Source of the DNA: Toxoplasma gondii ME49
Lineage: Eukaryota > Apicomplexa > Conoidasida > Eucoccidiorida > Sarcocystidae
Assembly: GCF_000006565.2 (NCBI RefSeq)
Contig: NC_031471.1
Span: 2,131,688-2,195,687, forward strand
DNA: 64,000 bases
Reading direction: 5' to 3'
Below the pieces are notes generated by a model. That model was not told the DNA's origin, made no database searches, and saw nothing but the letters and a program-made list of their open reading frames with translations. The position numbers and the translations under genes were made by a program. Below, piece by piece: positions 36,554-48,900 of the stretch; positions within the stretch are counted from its first letter, which is position 1; the number at the start of each line of letters is the position of its first letter.

Positions 36554-39443
36554 TGTCTCCACCTTCCGGCTGGAGCCAAGCTGCAGGCCCCTCCGACTCC
36601 TACTCCCCCAGACCCAGCTGCCGACCCCGTCTCCCGCGACTCCTTATGCCCTTTGACTTGTCACCTCCATCACGGCTGGAGGCGCCTCTTCGCCGACCTT
36701 TCCGGCATCGACTTCTACCACCTTTGTGGCTCCAACAACAGGCGAGCTTGCCTGTGAAAAAACAAAAAAAAGTCAAAAAAAGAAAACGCACTTCGGCTCC
36801 GCGGTCTCATCCCGACAGACGCAGCTGGGCCGGAGTCAAAAAACAAAATCAGAAAACAAAAGAAAAAATAAAAACAAACTTTCCCCTTCCTCCCTGCAGA
36901 CACAGTGCATCTGGATTCCTCTCCTACGCCTCCTCCTCCCTTCGTCCAAGCCTCCGACTCTGTCTCCCTCGCCCTCTTCTCCACTCTTCAATTCTCTCCG
37001 CCATCACCACGAGGAAAGCGTCGTCTCGTCTAGATCGCATTCCGGTGTCTCTTTTCCACCCTCCAGGAAAAGCAGCCAAGCCGGAAACATCTTCTCCCCT
37101 CTCCGACTCTCGTCGCTTCCCAACCCACGCCACCCCCTCCATCCTCACCCTCGCCTTCATCTACAGTCCTGATATCTCTCCTCCAAGACGGCTGGAGGAG
37201 CGGCATCGCGTCTGTAGTCCCCTTCGACTTCTGTCCCTTCTGTGGCTCCAAGCACAGGCGAGCTTGCCTGTGAAAAACAAAAAAAAGTCAAAAGGAAAAC
37301 GCACTTCGGCTCCGCGGTCTCATCCCGACAGAGGCAGCTGGGGCCGGAGTCAAAAAAAACAAAAATCAGGAAAACCAAAAGGAAAAAAAAATAAAAAAAC
37401 AACTTTCCCCTTCCTCCCTGCAGACACAGTGCATCTGGATTCCTCTCCTACGCCTCCTCCTCCCTTCGTCCAAGCCTCCGACTCTGTCTCCCTCGCCCTC
37501 TTCTCCACTCTTCAATTCTCTCCGCCATCACCACGAGGAAAGCGTCGTCTCGTCTGGATCGCATTCCGGTGTCTCTTTTTCCACCCTCCAGGAAAAGCAG
37601 CCAAGCCGGAAACATCTTCTCCCTCTCCGACTCTCGTCGCTTCCCAACCACGCCACCCCCTCATCCTCACCCTCGCCTTCATCTACAGTCCGGATTTCTC
37701 TCCTCCAAGACGGCTGGAGGAGCGGCATCGCGTCTGTAGTCCCCTTCGACTTCTGTCCCTTCTGTGGCTCCAAGCACAGGCGAGCTCGCCTGTGAAAAAA
37801 CAAAAAAAATCAAAAAAAGAAAACGCACTTCGGCTCCGCGGTCTCACCCCGACAGAGGCAACTGGGCCGGAGTCAAAAAAAACAAAAATCAGAAAAACAA
37901 AAAGAAAAAAAAATAAAACAACTTTCGTCTTCCTCCCTGCAGACACAGTGCATCTGGATTCCTCTCCTACGCCTCCTCCTCCCTTCGTCCAAGCCTCCGC
38001 CTCTGTCTCCCTCGCCCTCTTCTCCACTCTTCAATTCTCTCCGCCATCACCACGAGGAAAGCGTCGTCTCGTCTGGATCGCATTCCGGTGTCTCTTTTCC
38101 ACCCTCCAGGAAAAGCAGCCAAGCCGGTAAAACATCCTTCTCCCTCTCCGACTCTCGTCGCTTCCCAACCACGCCACCCCCTCATCCTCACCCTCGCCTT
38201 CATCTACAGTCCTGATATCTCTCCTCCAAGACGGCTGGAGGAGCGGCATCGCGTCTGTAGTCCCCTTCGACTTCTGTCCCTTCTGTGGCTCCAAGCACAG
38301 GCGAGCTCGCCTGTGAAAAAACAAAAAAAAATCAAAAAAAGAAAACGCACTTCGGCTCCGCGGTCTCATCCCGACAGAGGCAGCTGGGCCGGAGTCAAAA
38401 AAAACAAAAATCAGAAAAACAAAAAGAAAAAAAAAGAACAACTTTCGCCTTCCTCCCTGCAGACACAGTGCATCTGGATTCCTCTCCTACGCCTCCTCTC
38501 CCTTCGTCCAAGCCTCCGACTCTGTCTCCCTCGCCCTCTTCTCCACTCTTCAATTCTCTCCGCCATCACCACGAGGAAAGCGTCGTCTCGTCTAGATCGC
38601 ATTCCGGTGTCTCTTTTCCACCCTCCAGGAAAAGCAGCCAAGCCGGAAACATCTTCTCCCTCTCCGACTCTCGTCGCTTCCCAACCACGCCACCCCCTCA
38701 TCCTCACCCTCGCCTTCATCTACAGTCCTGATATCTCTCCTCCAAGACGGCTGGAGGAGCGGCATCGCGTCTGTAGTCCCCTTCGACTTCTGTCCCTTCT
38801 GTGGCTCCAAGCACAGGCGAGCTCGCCTGTGAAAAAACAAAAAAAAATCAAAAAAAGAAAACGCACTTCGGCTCCGCGGTCTCATCCCGACAGAGGCAGC
38901 TGGGCCGGAGTCAAAAAAAACAAAAATCAGAAAAACAAAAAGAAAAAAAAATAAAAAAACAACTTTCGTCTTCCTCCCTGCAGACACAGTGCATCTGGAT
39001 TCCTCTCCTACGCCTCCTCCTCCCTTCGTCCAAGCCTCCGACTCTGTCTCCCTCGCCCTCTTCTCCACTCTTCAATTCTCTCCGCCATCACCACGAGGAA
39101 AGCGTCGTCTCGTCTAGATCGCATTCCGGTGTCTCTTTTCCACCCTCCAGGAAAAGCAGCCAAGCCGGAAACATCTTCTCCCTCTCCGACTCTCGTCGCT
39201 TCCCAACCACGCCACCCCCTCATCCTCACCCTCGCCTTCATCTACAGTCCTGATATCTCTCCTCCAAGACGGCTGGAGGAGCGGCATCGCGTCTGTAGTC
39301 CCCTTCGACTTCTGTCCCTTCTGTGGCTCCAAGCACAGGCGAGCTCGCCTGTGAAAAAACAAAAAAAAATCAAAAAAAGAAAACGCACTTCGGCTCCGCG
39401 GTCTCATCCCGACAGAGGCAGCTGGCCGGATCAAAAAAAACAA
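36554..39443. repeat. Tandem array of the T. gondii 529-bp repeat family (REP-529)
   Basis: The conserved PstI site with the diagnostic flank (CTGCAGACACAGTGCATC) recurs at 36894, 37418, 37937, 38457 and 38978, giving periods of 524, 519, 520 and 521 bp. The last unit is cut by the gap at 39443. The sequence to the left, from about 36554, is a diverged edge copy whose first half is hardly alignable. Within each unit lie a pyrimidine-rich half, a 20-bp palindrome and an A-rich tract with several homopolymers. The sites flanking CTGCAG match the T. gondii 529-bp element used for diagnostic PCR (known from the literature). Long open frames across the array arise from its stop-poor composition and repeat with the unit; I do not regard them as genes. 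Confidence 0.93.
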
Positions 39444-39543
39444 NNNNNNNNNNNNNNNNNNNNNNNNNNNNNNNNNNNNNNNNNNNNNNNNNNNNNNNNN
39501 NNNNNNNNNNNNNNNNNNNNNNNNNNNNNNNNNNNNNNNNNNN
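39444..39543. other. Assembly gap, exactly 100 N
   Basis: One hundred N, the conventional length for a gap of unknown size. It lies between an unfinished satellite array and a telomere array, both sequences that short-read assemblers cannot cross. Confidence 0.99.
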
Positions 39544-40484
39544 AACCCTAACCCTAAACCCTAAACCCTAAACCCTAAACCCTAAACCCTAAACCCTAAA
39601 CCCTAAACCCTAAACCCTAAACCCTAAACCCTAAACCCTAAACCCTAAACCCTAAACCCTAAACCCTAAACCCTAAACCCTAAACCCTAAACCCTAAACC
39701 CTAAACCCTAAACCCTAAACCCTAAACCCTAAACCCTAAACCCTAAACCCTAAACCCTAAACCCTAAACCCTAAACCCTAAACCCTAAACCCTAAACCCT
39801 AAACCCTAAACCCTAAACCCTAAACCCTAAACCCTAAACCCTAAACCCTAAACCCTAAACCCTAAACCCTAAACCCTAAACCCTAAACCCTAAACCCTAA
39901 ACCCTAAACCCTAAACCCTAAACCCTAAACCCTAAACCCTAAACCCTAAACCCTAAACCCTAAACCCTAAACCCTAAACCCTAAACCCTAAACCCTAAAC
40001 CCTAAACCCTAAACCCTAAACCCTAAACCCTAAACCCTAAACCCTAAACCCTAAACCCTAAACCCTAAACCCTAAACCCTAAACCCTAAACCCTAAACCC
40101 TAAACCCTAAACCCTAAACCCTAAACCCTAAACCCTAAACCCTAAACCCTAAACCCTAAACCCTAAACCCTAAACCCTAAACCCTAAACCCTAAACCCTA
40201 AACCCTAAACCCTAAACCCTAAACCCTAAACCCTAAACCCTAAACCCTAAACCCTAAACCCTAAACCCTAAACCCTAAACCCTAAACCCTAAACCCTAAA
40301 CCCTAAACCCTAAACCCTAAAACCCTAAACCCTAAACCCAACCCTCAACCCTAAAAACCCTAAACCCTAACCGTAAACCCCTAAACCCTAAACCCAAAAA
40401 AGCCCTGATCCCTAAAAAAAACCCTGAACCCCCCAAAAAAGCCCTGAACCCTAAAAAAAAAACGCTGAACCCTAAACAAGCCTT
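39544..40484. repeat. Telomere array (CCCTAAA)n with degenerate proximal part
   Basis: About 775 bp of almost perfect CCCTAAA heptamers (TTTAGGG on the other strand, the apicomplexan/plant-type telomere repeat) run from 39544 to about 40320. They then decay through variants such as CCCTAA, CCCAACCCTCAA, CCCTGATCC and CCCTGAACC, with extra A residues, up to 40484. A C-rich strand reading 5' to 3', pure outside and degenerate inside, is the structure of a left chromosome end whose interior lies to the right. Confidence 0.95.
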
Positions 40485-43400
40485 GCGTAGATGTTTTATG
40501 GTTTAGGTTGTCTCCAGCGCAGCGTTTTTTCTGGTTGGCGATGTCGCTCAGGAGTGTTATTCAGGGATATAGCGGTTTCTGATGGACTGCGAACACGATC
40601 AAAAACATCCGACCCACGAAAGTAGCAGCAGCCGCTTGTGAAATTTGCGCCCATGCGATATTTGCCGGCGAGCTATTGGATTTATCTCCGAGCATCCACT
40701 GTCCAGAGACTGTTCACAAAAACTAAGTCACACTCCTACAGTAACCGCGCTCACGTCTCTTCGCAACCAAAAGCGCTATTAAAGTTTCTGCATGCGTGAT
40801 TGGAGATGCTGAGTGTTTGTTGCAGTGACTGAACAATGAAGCAAATTCTGAGATCTTTGCAAAGACAGGCAGTCAGCGCAGTAGCCTTCACATGCTGGAG
40901 ACCGTTGTGCAAGTTCACTACAGTGAATGACTCGTGTCGTACCTCGTTACAGACTAAGATTTCTCTTTCACTGCGCTCCACTTCCCTACCATAGTTATCT
41001 CCTTGCTGGTCACGGTACAAACCATATAGCTGCATTTCTTCGACATCTCCAGTAGACGTGTCAGTCACCATGCATGTACGGTTCATCCTGTTACAGTCAA
41101 GCAAAACATTTATTCACTGTATCGCGAAGGTTTTTCCTTATTTGACCATCAGGCAACACGAAAATGAGAACAGGTTTACCGTGTACAGCAAAAAATATAC
41201 GAAAAACGTTTTACTGTACATCGACGCAGACACAATAGAACGCGTTCTTCCTTTTCTTCTTCATTTTACGTGGAGGTGTGTAAACACAAATGCTGACGAA
41301 GATAACGAGGATCACATGATTTTTGGATGATGTCAGTTCTGGTGACTTTTACCATCACGACGGACTGCAAGGCGCATTCGCTTCTTGTTTTTTTTTATTT
41401 TCCATCAAACCGTTCACATCCTCCACCTCCAACTTCTCGATCAACGTCGTCTTGATTCGTTAGCGACCGAGACGGGCGACTGGCAATCCAACAGCACACA
41501 CAAGAAGCGTCGCTCAGTCAGAGGCGCTGCTTCACCTAGTGGTTCAGCCTTTCTTCCCGTTTGGCTGTTGCCTCGTTCGAAGCTCACAATTACGAAGAGC
41601 GTTTCCCATGTGACGCTATTGGACCCGCCTCACGACATACCAATCGTGACATAAACACATAGCAAAAACTCAGACGAGATCAGCGTGAATGAAACCTTCC
41701 CCATTTTATGTGGATTCCCCTAATTACCTACGCTTAGTGTCACAAAGGTCAGGTAATTGGATCAAACAGACTATCCTTCCGTTTCCTTCCTCACGGCACC
41801 ACACACGCCAGGAGGGTTTCGAATTTTACAGTTTGGGCAGCGCCTTCACCTTTGCAGTGACAACCGTCAAGTAACCGGACTCCCTAATAGACTACAAGTG
41901 AAAGAGGGCGGTTCTCAGCCAGCATCGGCATCGCGTCGGCCTCACACATCTAACATGACATCCGGTTTCGGGCGGATACATGTAATGGGAGACGGGAGTA
42001 TCCGTTTGGCCACGTTCGTCACACGCTCCCGACACTGTAGCTTTGTTGTGCTACGGATGCGGTTCAGTTGATGAATTATTACAAGGACTACACGATAACC
42101 AAAACTAACAACGGCAGCATTAAAACAGTTCCATCTATAGGCATCGTGCCGCTATGCTTGGTGCGCATGCCCTCTTCGTTAGATTGCACAATCATACCAC
42201 TGGTATTCTCACTGCAACATGAGAGCCAAGGGCATACAATCTCTGAATTCATGGATGCCACCTACAGACGTTGCCTAAGGTTGCCCGATGGGGACCAAAA
42301 GAAAACACATTCGGGCACCACAAGGTGGCATGGACGGATATCTGACAAAACTCGGTGTCCACCGCCACCAACAAGAGAGCCTCACGTCCCAGCCACCACC
42401 CTGTCAAAGACACAACGCATGTTGCTCTGTCCTTTTCACTTCTTTGAAGCAGAATGCTTCTCCAACACTTAGTTCCCGCTCTCCCCAGATGCTCCAATGG
42501 GGCCTCTCAGCCGTTCGTGCAAATTGCAATACCTGCCGATAGGCTAGGGGGACACATATACATAATTCCGTACCCCTTGAAGGCTCACTCTCGGGAGTGA
42601 TAAACGCAACGTGCGGTGGCTTCTGCGAAATAAACTGGTACGGTCCCGAAGATAATGTCCGCTCCATTGTGCGGGCAACAACACCGCCAAATCACATGCG
42701 CCTGCCACTGTACAATTCCCAACGGCACTGATATGATTTTTGTCTCAACGCCTATCCAGTCTTCAACAAACGCTTTTATCTTGTTTAGCCGCCGATTTCT
42801 CGCCCCCAAGAAATCATTCATAGACGGAATAAGTGCTCCCAGTCGACGATCGATTGTGGTGCACGCGCATAATTCGATATCAACACCTGACAACACATCA
42901 CGTCCATTGTTATCTCGACACATACTGTATATGCCGCTTGTCTTATCCAGTCGTTCCTACATCCTCCTGAAGAGTATTCGTGAAACCATCCAAAAAATAG
43001 CGAAGCCGTTGATCTATGCTGCCATACCAGAGTCCTAGTCTCAGTTCTCTACGCGATGTCTAGCGTGATATCGGCATAGCGTGGAGAAACTCAAAGCATC
43101 CCAAGCAATCTGCCAAAGCATACTCTAGCGCAGCAACCCAGCGACATTTGACGCAGTGTGTCTGATACTCGAGTACCGGAAGAGACAAAAAAATTTCACC
43201 CGCGCGATACACCACACCACAGTGGTCCTTTGCTTTCCTCCCCGTAACATCATGTCGCCTCTACACGCGGCCACGTAAGCAATGACAAAACATCCCACAC
43301 ACACACACAGAACGGGCTGACTGTTCAGCCGCTACGGTACTACATCACCTTCATCCGGGTGTCCCAGTTCCACTGATGTCTGCTGCTAGGCCTTCATGAT

Positions 43401-46400
43401 TGACTCACACCATTCTCTATGTCAGGTTACCAAGCTTTTCTTTTTTAGCCGACCCGCCCTTGTTTGTTCGGAAAGCCAAAACCCATTTCCCGCTACACCG
43501 GTCCCCCCCCAGCAAGTGCATGGATTCAGGTTTAGGTTGGGAACCCTCCACACCGTTTCTCTCGCTCATATCAGAACCCCACTTTCCAGCACGAAGCTGA
43601 TCCAGCATTGTTCAAGGTCACCTACATCACTACAGATACCCAGCCCATGTTGGTTTTTCTCTCTCGTTGCATTCATCCTGGACCAAACAAATTATGGCGT
43701 ACACATCTGGTTTTTCTAGGGGCAACGGCTAGAGAAGAAGCTTTGGGACACTCATGGCTACTTGTTGAAGCTAGACGACGGGATAAACTGAGCCCGTGGG
43801 ACCATTCGATAACAGCTTCCTGATTCCAACCACTCATTCTGCTTATTGTTTCAGGCCTAAGACGTGCCCAACAATAGCCACACGGACCCCCCCAGACACG
43901 ACCTGCAATAGTTGTATGATGAAACGAAGATTATTCATCAGGCGAGAATGAAAATGAATGAGAGATCACGAGAAGTATCCGGAAGATGAATAAGCCTCCA
44001 TAATCTTCGGTTGTCGTCAACGTTCAAATTCTCCTTGCCGGTGAACGGGAATCCATTCAGTATATGTGAGGTGCTTCCGGAAGTCCCTCAGACCCTCAAC
44101 ACTTGATAGAGTCCCTTAACAGCTTCTGAAGCCGACGCCCGCCCGCGAACTCCACTGTAACCCGTCGCGCATCATCGACTGCAAATTGCGTAGAGACACG
44201 GTATGCGCTCAGCTAAAAAAAAACGGCAGACTACCCCATTCACAAACACGAGACGAACTGCGCCCGGCCATTACCTACAGTTCTCTTCCCCACTACGTCT
44301 GCAACTCCCCCCCGGCAATCGTGCATCTACCAGCGTAAACACCGTCTTGGCCAAGAAAGGGACGCCTCCCCTCATCATAGCAACACTGCTAATCCATAGT
44401 TTAAATTGCTCCAGTGTTTCGCCGTGCGCTTCTGCGGCGAGAGACAATGGTCACTGTGCAGGGGATTTGTCAGAGATCCGGGTGCACATCCTTTCTTCCG
44501 CGCACGAATAAGACTGTCTGCAACATCATCCCTACTGTCATTGCTTAGGACTTAACAATAACAAAGAAAATCACCTACTACACGAGGTGGTGCACCCTAT
44601 CTCAACCAGCGGGTAAAGCCGCGCGACACTTATGATGCCAGCGCCACCAACACCCACATGACTGGCGACAGCCCTTCTCAACACCTTCTCGACACCATTG
44701 CTGTCACCGTTTCAGCTCCCCATTCGACTCAGAGAACTTAGTGCACTGACAACAAGGAGCAAGACGGGCCCAAGCTATGGCCCTAGCGTAGGCACGACAT
44801 GCGTTCTCCGGCCACCACTGTGTCTCTGCCTCATATTACAGCTCATGACGCCCAGCGCAGACTACACCCTGCGACACACAAAGCCTACCTAACGCTGCCT
44901 AGTCGCCTGTATGATGGATCGCAATGTATCCTTCTTTCGGTGTAGCCACAGACACTACAGTGGCGGAGGCAAGACGGGCGGGGCGGCTCTGACCGTATTA
45001 CCTAACTCAGCATGTTTTACACATGCAAATTACAAATCACCTATACGAGCTAAGATTCCTACTTTCTGTTGCGCGGCAGTGACAGTGAGCAACCGACAAC
45101 CATACTATGACATGGCGACCCCATTATCGCCCCGCGGTCGCTGACCACATGGGGTACCTATGAAGTCAGTCCTGCGCCAGGTACGCGGACACCCGCGCCC
45201 TCGGGAAGAGAAGGGCGACGCGAAGACACGCATAACAACCGACACCCTACGAGGAAAAACAGTATGAAACACCAGAAACACGTTTTGAACCATCCATTGA
45301 TCGAGTTCGCCATCTATGTCACTGTATCCCACAAATTCAACTGTTCACGCGATACACGCCACCGGTTCCCATTCGTTCGCTATGGTCAGGGGCTGTCCGT
45401 GGTGGCTCCACACTCCACGAACACACATTCATGCAGCCCACTCGAAGCCATGTCGTTGACTATTCATGATGGGCCGGTTCGGTGCAGAACGAACGATACA
45501 CGAACAGTGCAGGGTTGCCACGCTAACCGCCAATTCCCACTACACTGCTGATGACAGTCTCTTTCGATCGCCGCGCCAATTAGTACTTGCTTAATCTGCA
45601 AAAACGTGGCACCACCGGACGGAAAAACATATGGAAGGGCGTGTCTACCACTGCCTCCACAGTATTCTATCAATTAAGAACATGCCTATAAAAAACACTC
45701 AGTTCCACGACAGCTGCACCCGTAGCGGCAGCACAACCGATCTTGTTGACTCGTCATTTACCGACAGCTCCCGACACAGTCGCTCCCGCAAAACACCCCT
45801 ACTCTGACAAGAGACTGCACTCATTGGTGGTCGCTCGTCATCGCGCGGTAGCGCCCTCACCGTCTCCTCCTGGAACCGAATCAAGAACAAAAAACCGCCT
45901 AGTTCGACAGCGAGAGTGTGCAAGGTATGCCGGTGGGCGCGCAGCTGTGGCATGCTGTCCCACGAGCTGACTCAGCCCCACCCCACTGCAAGATTAGTAG
46001 ATCCAAATCCAGCTACACTCACAACACCCGCGCGTTCCTTGAGGACGTTGGGTTCCGGCGACCAGGCAAACAACGACTCCCTCTTCTTCGTTCAGCCCTT
46101 TATCGTTTCATATTGGAAAAGGCAAGAGGGCAACTATAAAATGGCCCGACATAGGCGGCTGCGAGATGAAATCCACGTGAACCGCATTTCCATCTCCTGC
46201 CACACGGTTAAGCTTAGGTCTCACGCCAGTTCAGCTTCAGTCCACGACATGTCGGAGAACCATACGCATGCAACACCCCACGGGTAACTACAATTATTCC
46301 CTGTCCCCACAACACCGTATGGTCACACCGTATCTCCTTCCTACCGGATACATCGATGCTCGTTTCCCCTCCACGGCCACACTCCTCTCCACTGACAAGC

Positions 46401-47380
46401 TTTAAATCCACTGCGTACCGCCTTTTTGTGGAAGCAGAAAGTCGGTAGACAACAGATGGAAGTCAGATGATGCCACAGAGTCGAGTCTCGACTGCTCGAG
46501 GAATAGCAGTGCATGATACTTTCAGTGCAATCAGGACCCAAAGGTGGTATTTCAAATGACATGTGTATGATCTACTTCCACTACTGTTCAGTCTCCACAA
46601 TGCTTGTATAGCCACGGACTGTCTCTTGTGCAACGTGACCGAACTTTCAGAAGACGGTAGCTAGCTACAAATACAGCTGCATAAGCACCCGTAAAAAAGA
46701 CATGGATGAGACGACTGTGTACGGATATCACGGAGGAACGGTGGCAAGGCGAGGCATATCCACCGCTATGTGGTTCGTGAAGGCAGGATTCCACCAGCCA
46801 CCACACATACAGAATTATGTAGAGAATTACGACGCCTCAATAAGGGAAACAATCAATCTCTGGTTTTTACCCCTCACTCGTCCCCATCCTCAATGTCATA
46901 CCCCGTGGAAACAATGCTCATGCGGAATGTGTAACTCCGTAGATCGACGAAGAAACAATGCTGACGAGGGTGTTACGTCACGCGTTCCTGAGAGATACGG
47001 CTCTCTGCAGAAAGCACAAACGCGGCGTCGTGTGCCACTTTGACTGTACGAAAAGGGCAAATACGCACTATGTTCCCACTGTGCTCAACGCTTAACCGCC
47101 ACAACTGCACATAATATATTCATCCTGCACTCCTACCATATTATCCACTTCGTTGCGTACTGCCTCAAGCTGGCACACCCCGACCGTCATGCCGAAGCGA
47201 ATACAAACGACATGGCCGTGTCCCACTTTCCTATCCGCCTCTTATGGCCAGTCAACATCTCAAGTATTTAAATTTCGTTACTGTCTACAAACGCAGCTGC
47301 ACGCAATATAACATTACGCCCATCTTCCAAAAATAGCAGAATTACATACTACCTCTCCTTCAGGTAGCTCATTTCGTAAA
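40485..47380. other. Telomere-associated sequence, no gene recognised
   Basis: About 6.9 kb next to the telomere array. Open frames are short (longest about 134 codons at 42068-42472 +), overlap on both strands and have no known motifs. From about 42 kb the + strand is visibly richer in C and A than in G and T, like the satellites further right, so much of this may be decayed satellite. A small AC microsatellite lies near 43293-43307. Confidence 0.5.
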
Positions 47381-48900
47381 TCACCGCGTATACCAGGATC
47401 GTCGCCCGTCTCCATGCCTCGAAGTCCCTACTTCGCGTTCCTGGAATGGTAGCAGACAGGAGAGCAGCTGATCACAACAGTCCATGTCAATATTGTACTC
47501 CACTGGGACGTTCGCCCCCAAATCGGGCGTGTTCCTGATGTGCACAACGCTGCTGCATGAAAGAGCACGTGCTACGAGTTTCACGACCAGCTCCTGCCAC
47601 ATGTCGACTTCCAGGATTGCCTCAGCCAGCGTCTACTTCTGCCTCTGGGACCCGCTATCGCCATGTCGCCACCTAGCTACTGCAGAACAAGGCACATTAA
47701 TTTTCATGAAGAGCGAGATACAATCCATATTAGCCACATCCAGTCACCCGTATCACGGCGTTTCTCAGTCACAGAGCTCACGTACACGCGAATCCAAAGT
47801 ATGCGGCTCACAGTCACCGACTCAACAGCATGACCGCCGCCACAATTGCACTCGACCCACTAGTCGCTCCCGCCTGTCGCGTAAATCACAGGATGCCTGG
47901 AGGCCGCAAGCCCCTGTTTTCTCCCTCCAGCTCACTGGTCACCCACACTGTGTCGTCCCACTCTTTGCCTACCGCCTGTGAACGGACACGAAAACAGTTG
48001 TGACGAGACAGCACGGAGTCAGCCGCAACCACTGTGTCCCGTCTGCGCTCGTGATCCATGACCACTGTCTACTGCATCTGCCACCTAGTGCAACCGCTTC
48101 CATCGGGACTCTCCGCGGCTCAAGCCTAAAAAACGCATCTAACACACTTCCACTCCACCGTCGGTGCACCGAGCACAAGAAAACATTAATCCCCACTTAA
48201 CCAACGTACACTAATCTCCTTAGAACCGTACAGAGCAGCGTGGATGTCGCTGGACACCCACACAAGAAATTCCGTTGGAGGCAGCCAGATGGTTGCTCCC
48301 TCGCCGAACATTATCACCACATGTGTTTTCCGAAAGGTGTAGCATATCGGCAGCTGGCCAGCCAGAATCGATAAACGATTGTTTCGAGTGCAACAACACT
48401 CACGAATCTCAAGCCCAAACGCATGCAGCAGTCAGCGGAGATGTCGGCCACCGTGGTCCAGCTGTCAATAGGTACCGCTACTCTGACCTGGCGTTGGCAA
48501 ACAGTCCACGATATACACAGGACCAACTGTGGCAGCAACGCTTGTTGCGAACTACCAAACAACGAGATCCTGGGAACTCGAAAATTTGGAATACTATATG
48601 TTCTCCACGAGGTTATATCGTGTGGTGGTGCGAAGGAAAGTCCCTCGTGAGTCGCATACATTCTCAAGCTGCAAATTAGTAACACGATAATGCCAAAAAA
48701 GATATCAAACGGCCACGTTAGTCCCTGCTGTATACCTACATGCCTTGTAGCAGCTCCGGGTACACACGCCTGTGTACCGCTAAATTCATCTACCCAGATA
48801 CAAAATGAAGAAGCACACTGACTAGCTCTCCGCCCCCGTAACTTGCTTAACGTCGAAATCGTCGTCCTCATACTGCCCGTCAGTTATCGACCGAAACTGA
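47381..48900. repeat. Diverged copy of the subtelomeric satellite (type A)
   Basis: Segments here align by eye with the well-preserved block at 50095-51560. About 47560-47680 matches its left part (both contain 'catgtcg.cttcc.g.attgcctcagcc' followed by a 'gtcgccacct' string), and about 47960-48460 matches its right part ('gcctaccgcctgtg', 'gaccactg.c.actgc', 'gttgctccctcgccga'). Identity is far lower than among the 50-54 kb copies, so this copy is older or escaped homogenisation. Confidence 0.6.

Noticed and set aside
36523..39571. Long open frames (up to 535 codons) on both strands over 36.5-39.5 kb
   Set aside because: They recur with the 529-type unit, differ in frame between units because of A-run indels, and are Pro/Ser/Arg or Phe/Arg runs produced by pyrimidine-rich satellite DNA.
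42585..43038. Overlapping 112-127-codon open frames on opposite strands in the telomere-associated region
   Set aside because: No recognisable motif, no splice context, and such overlaps occur throughout this low-information region.
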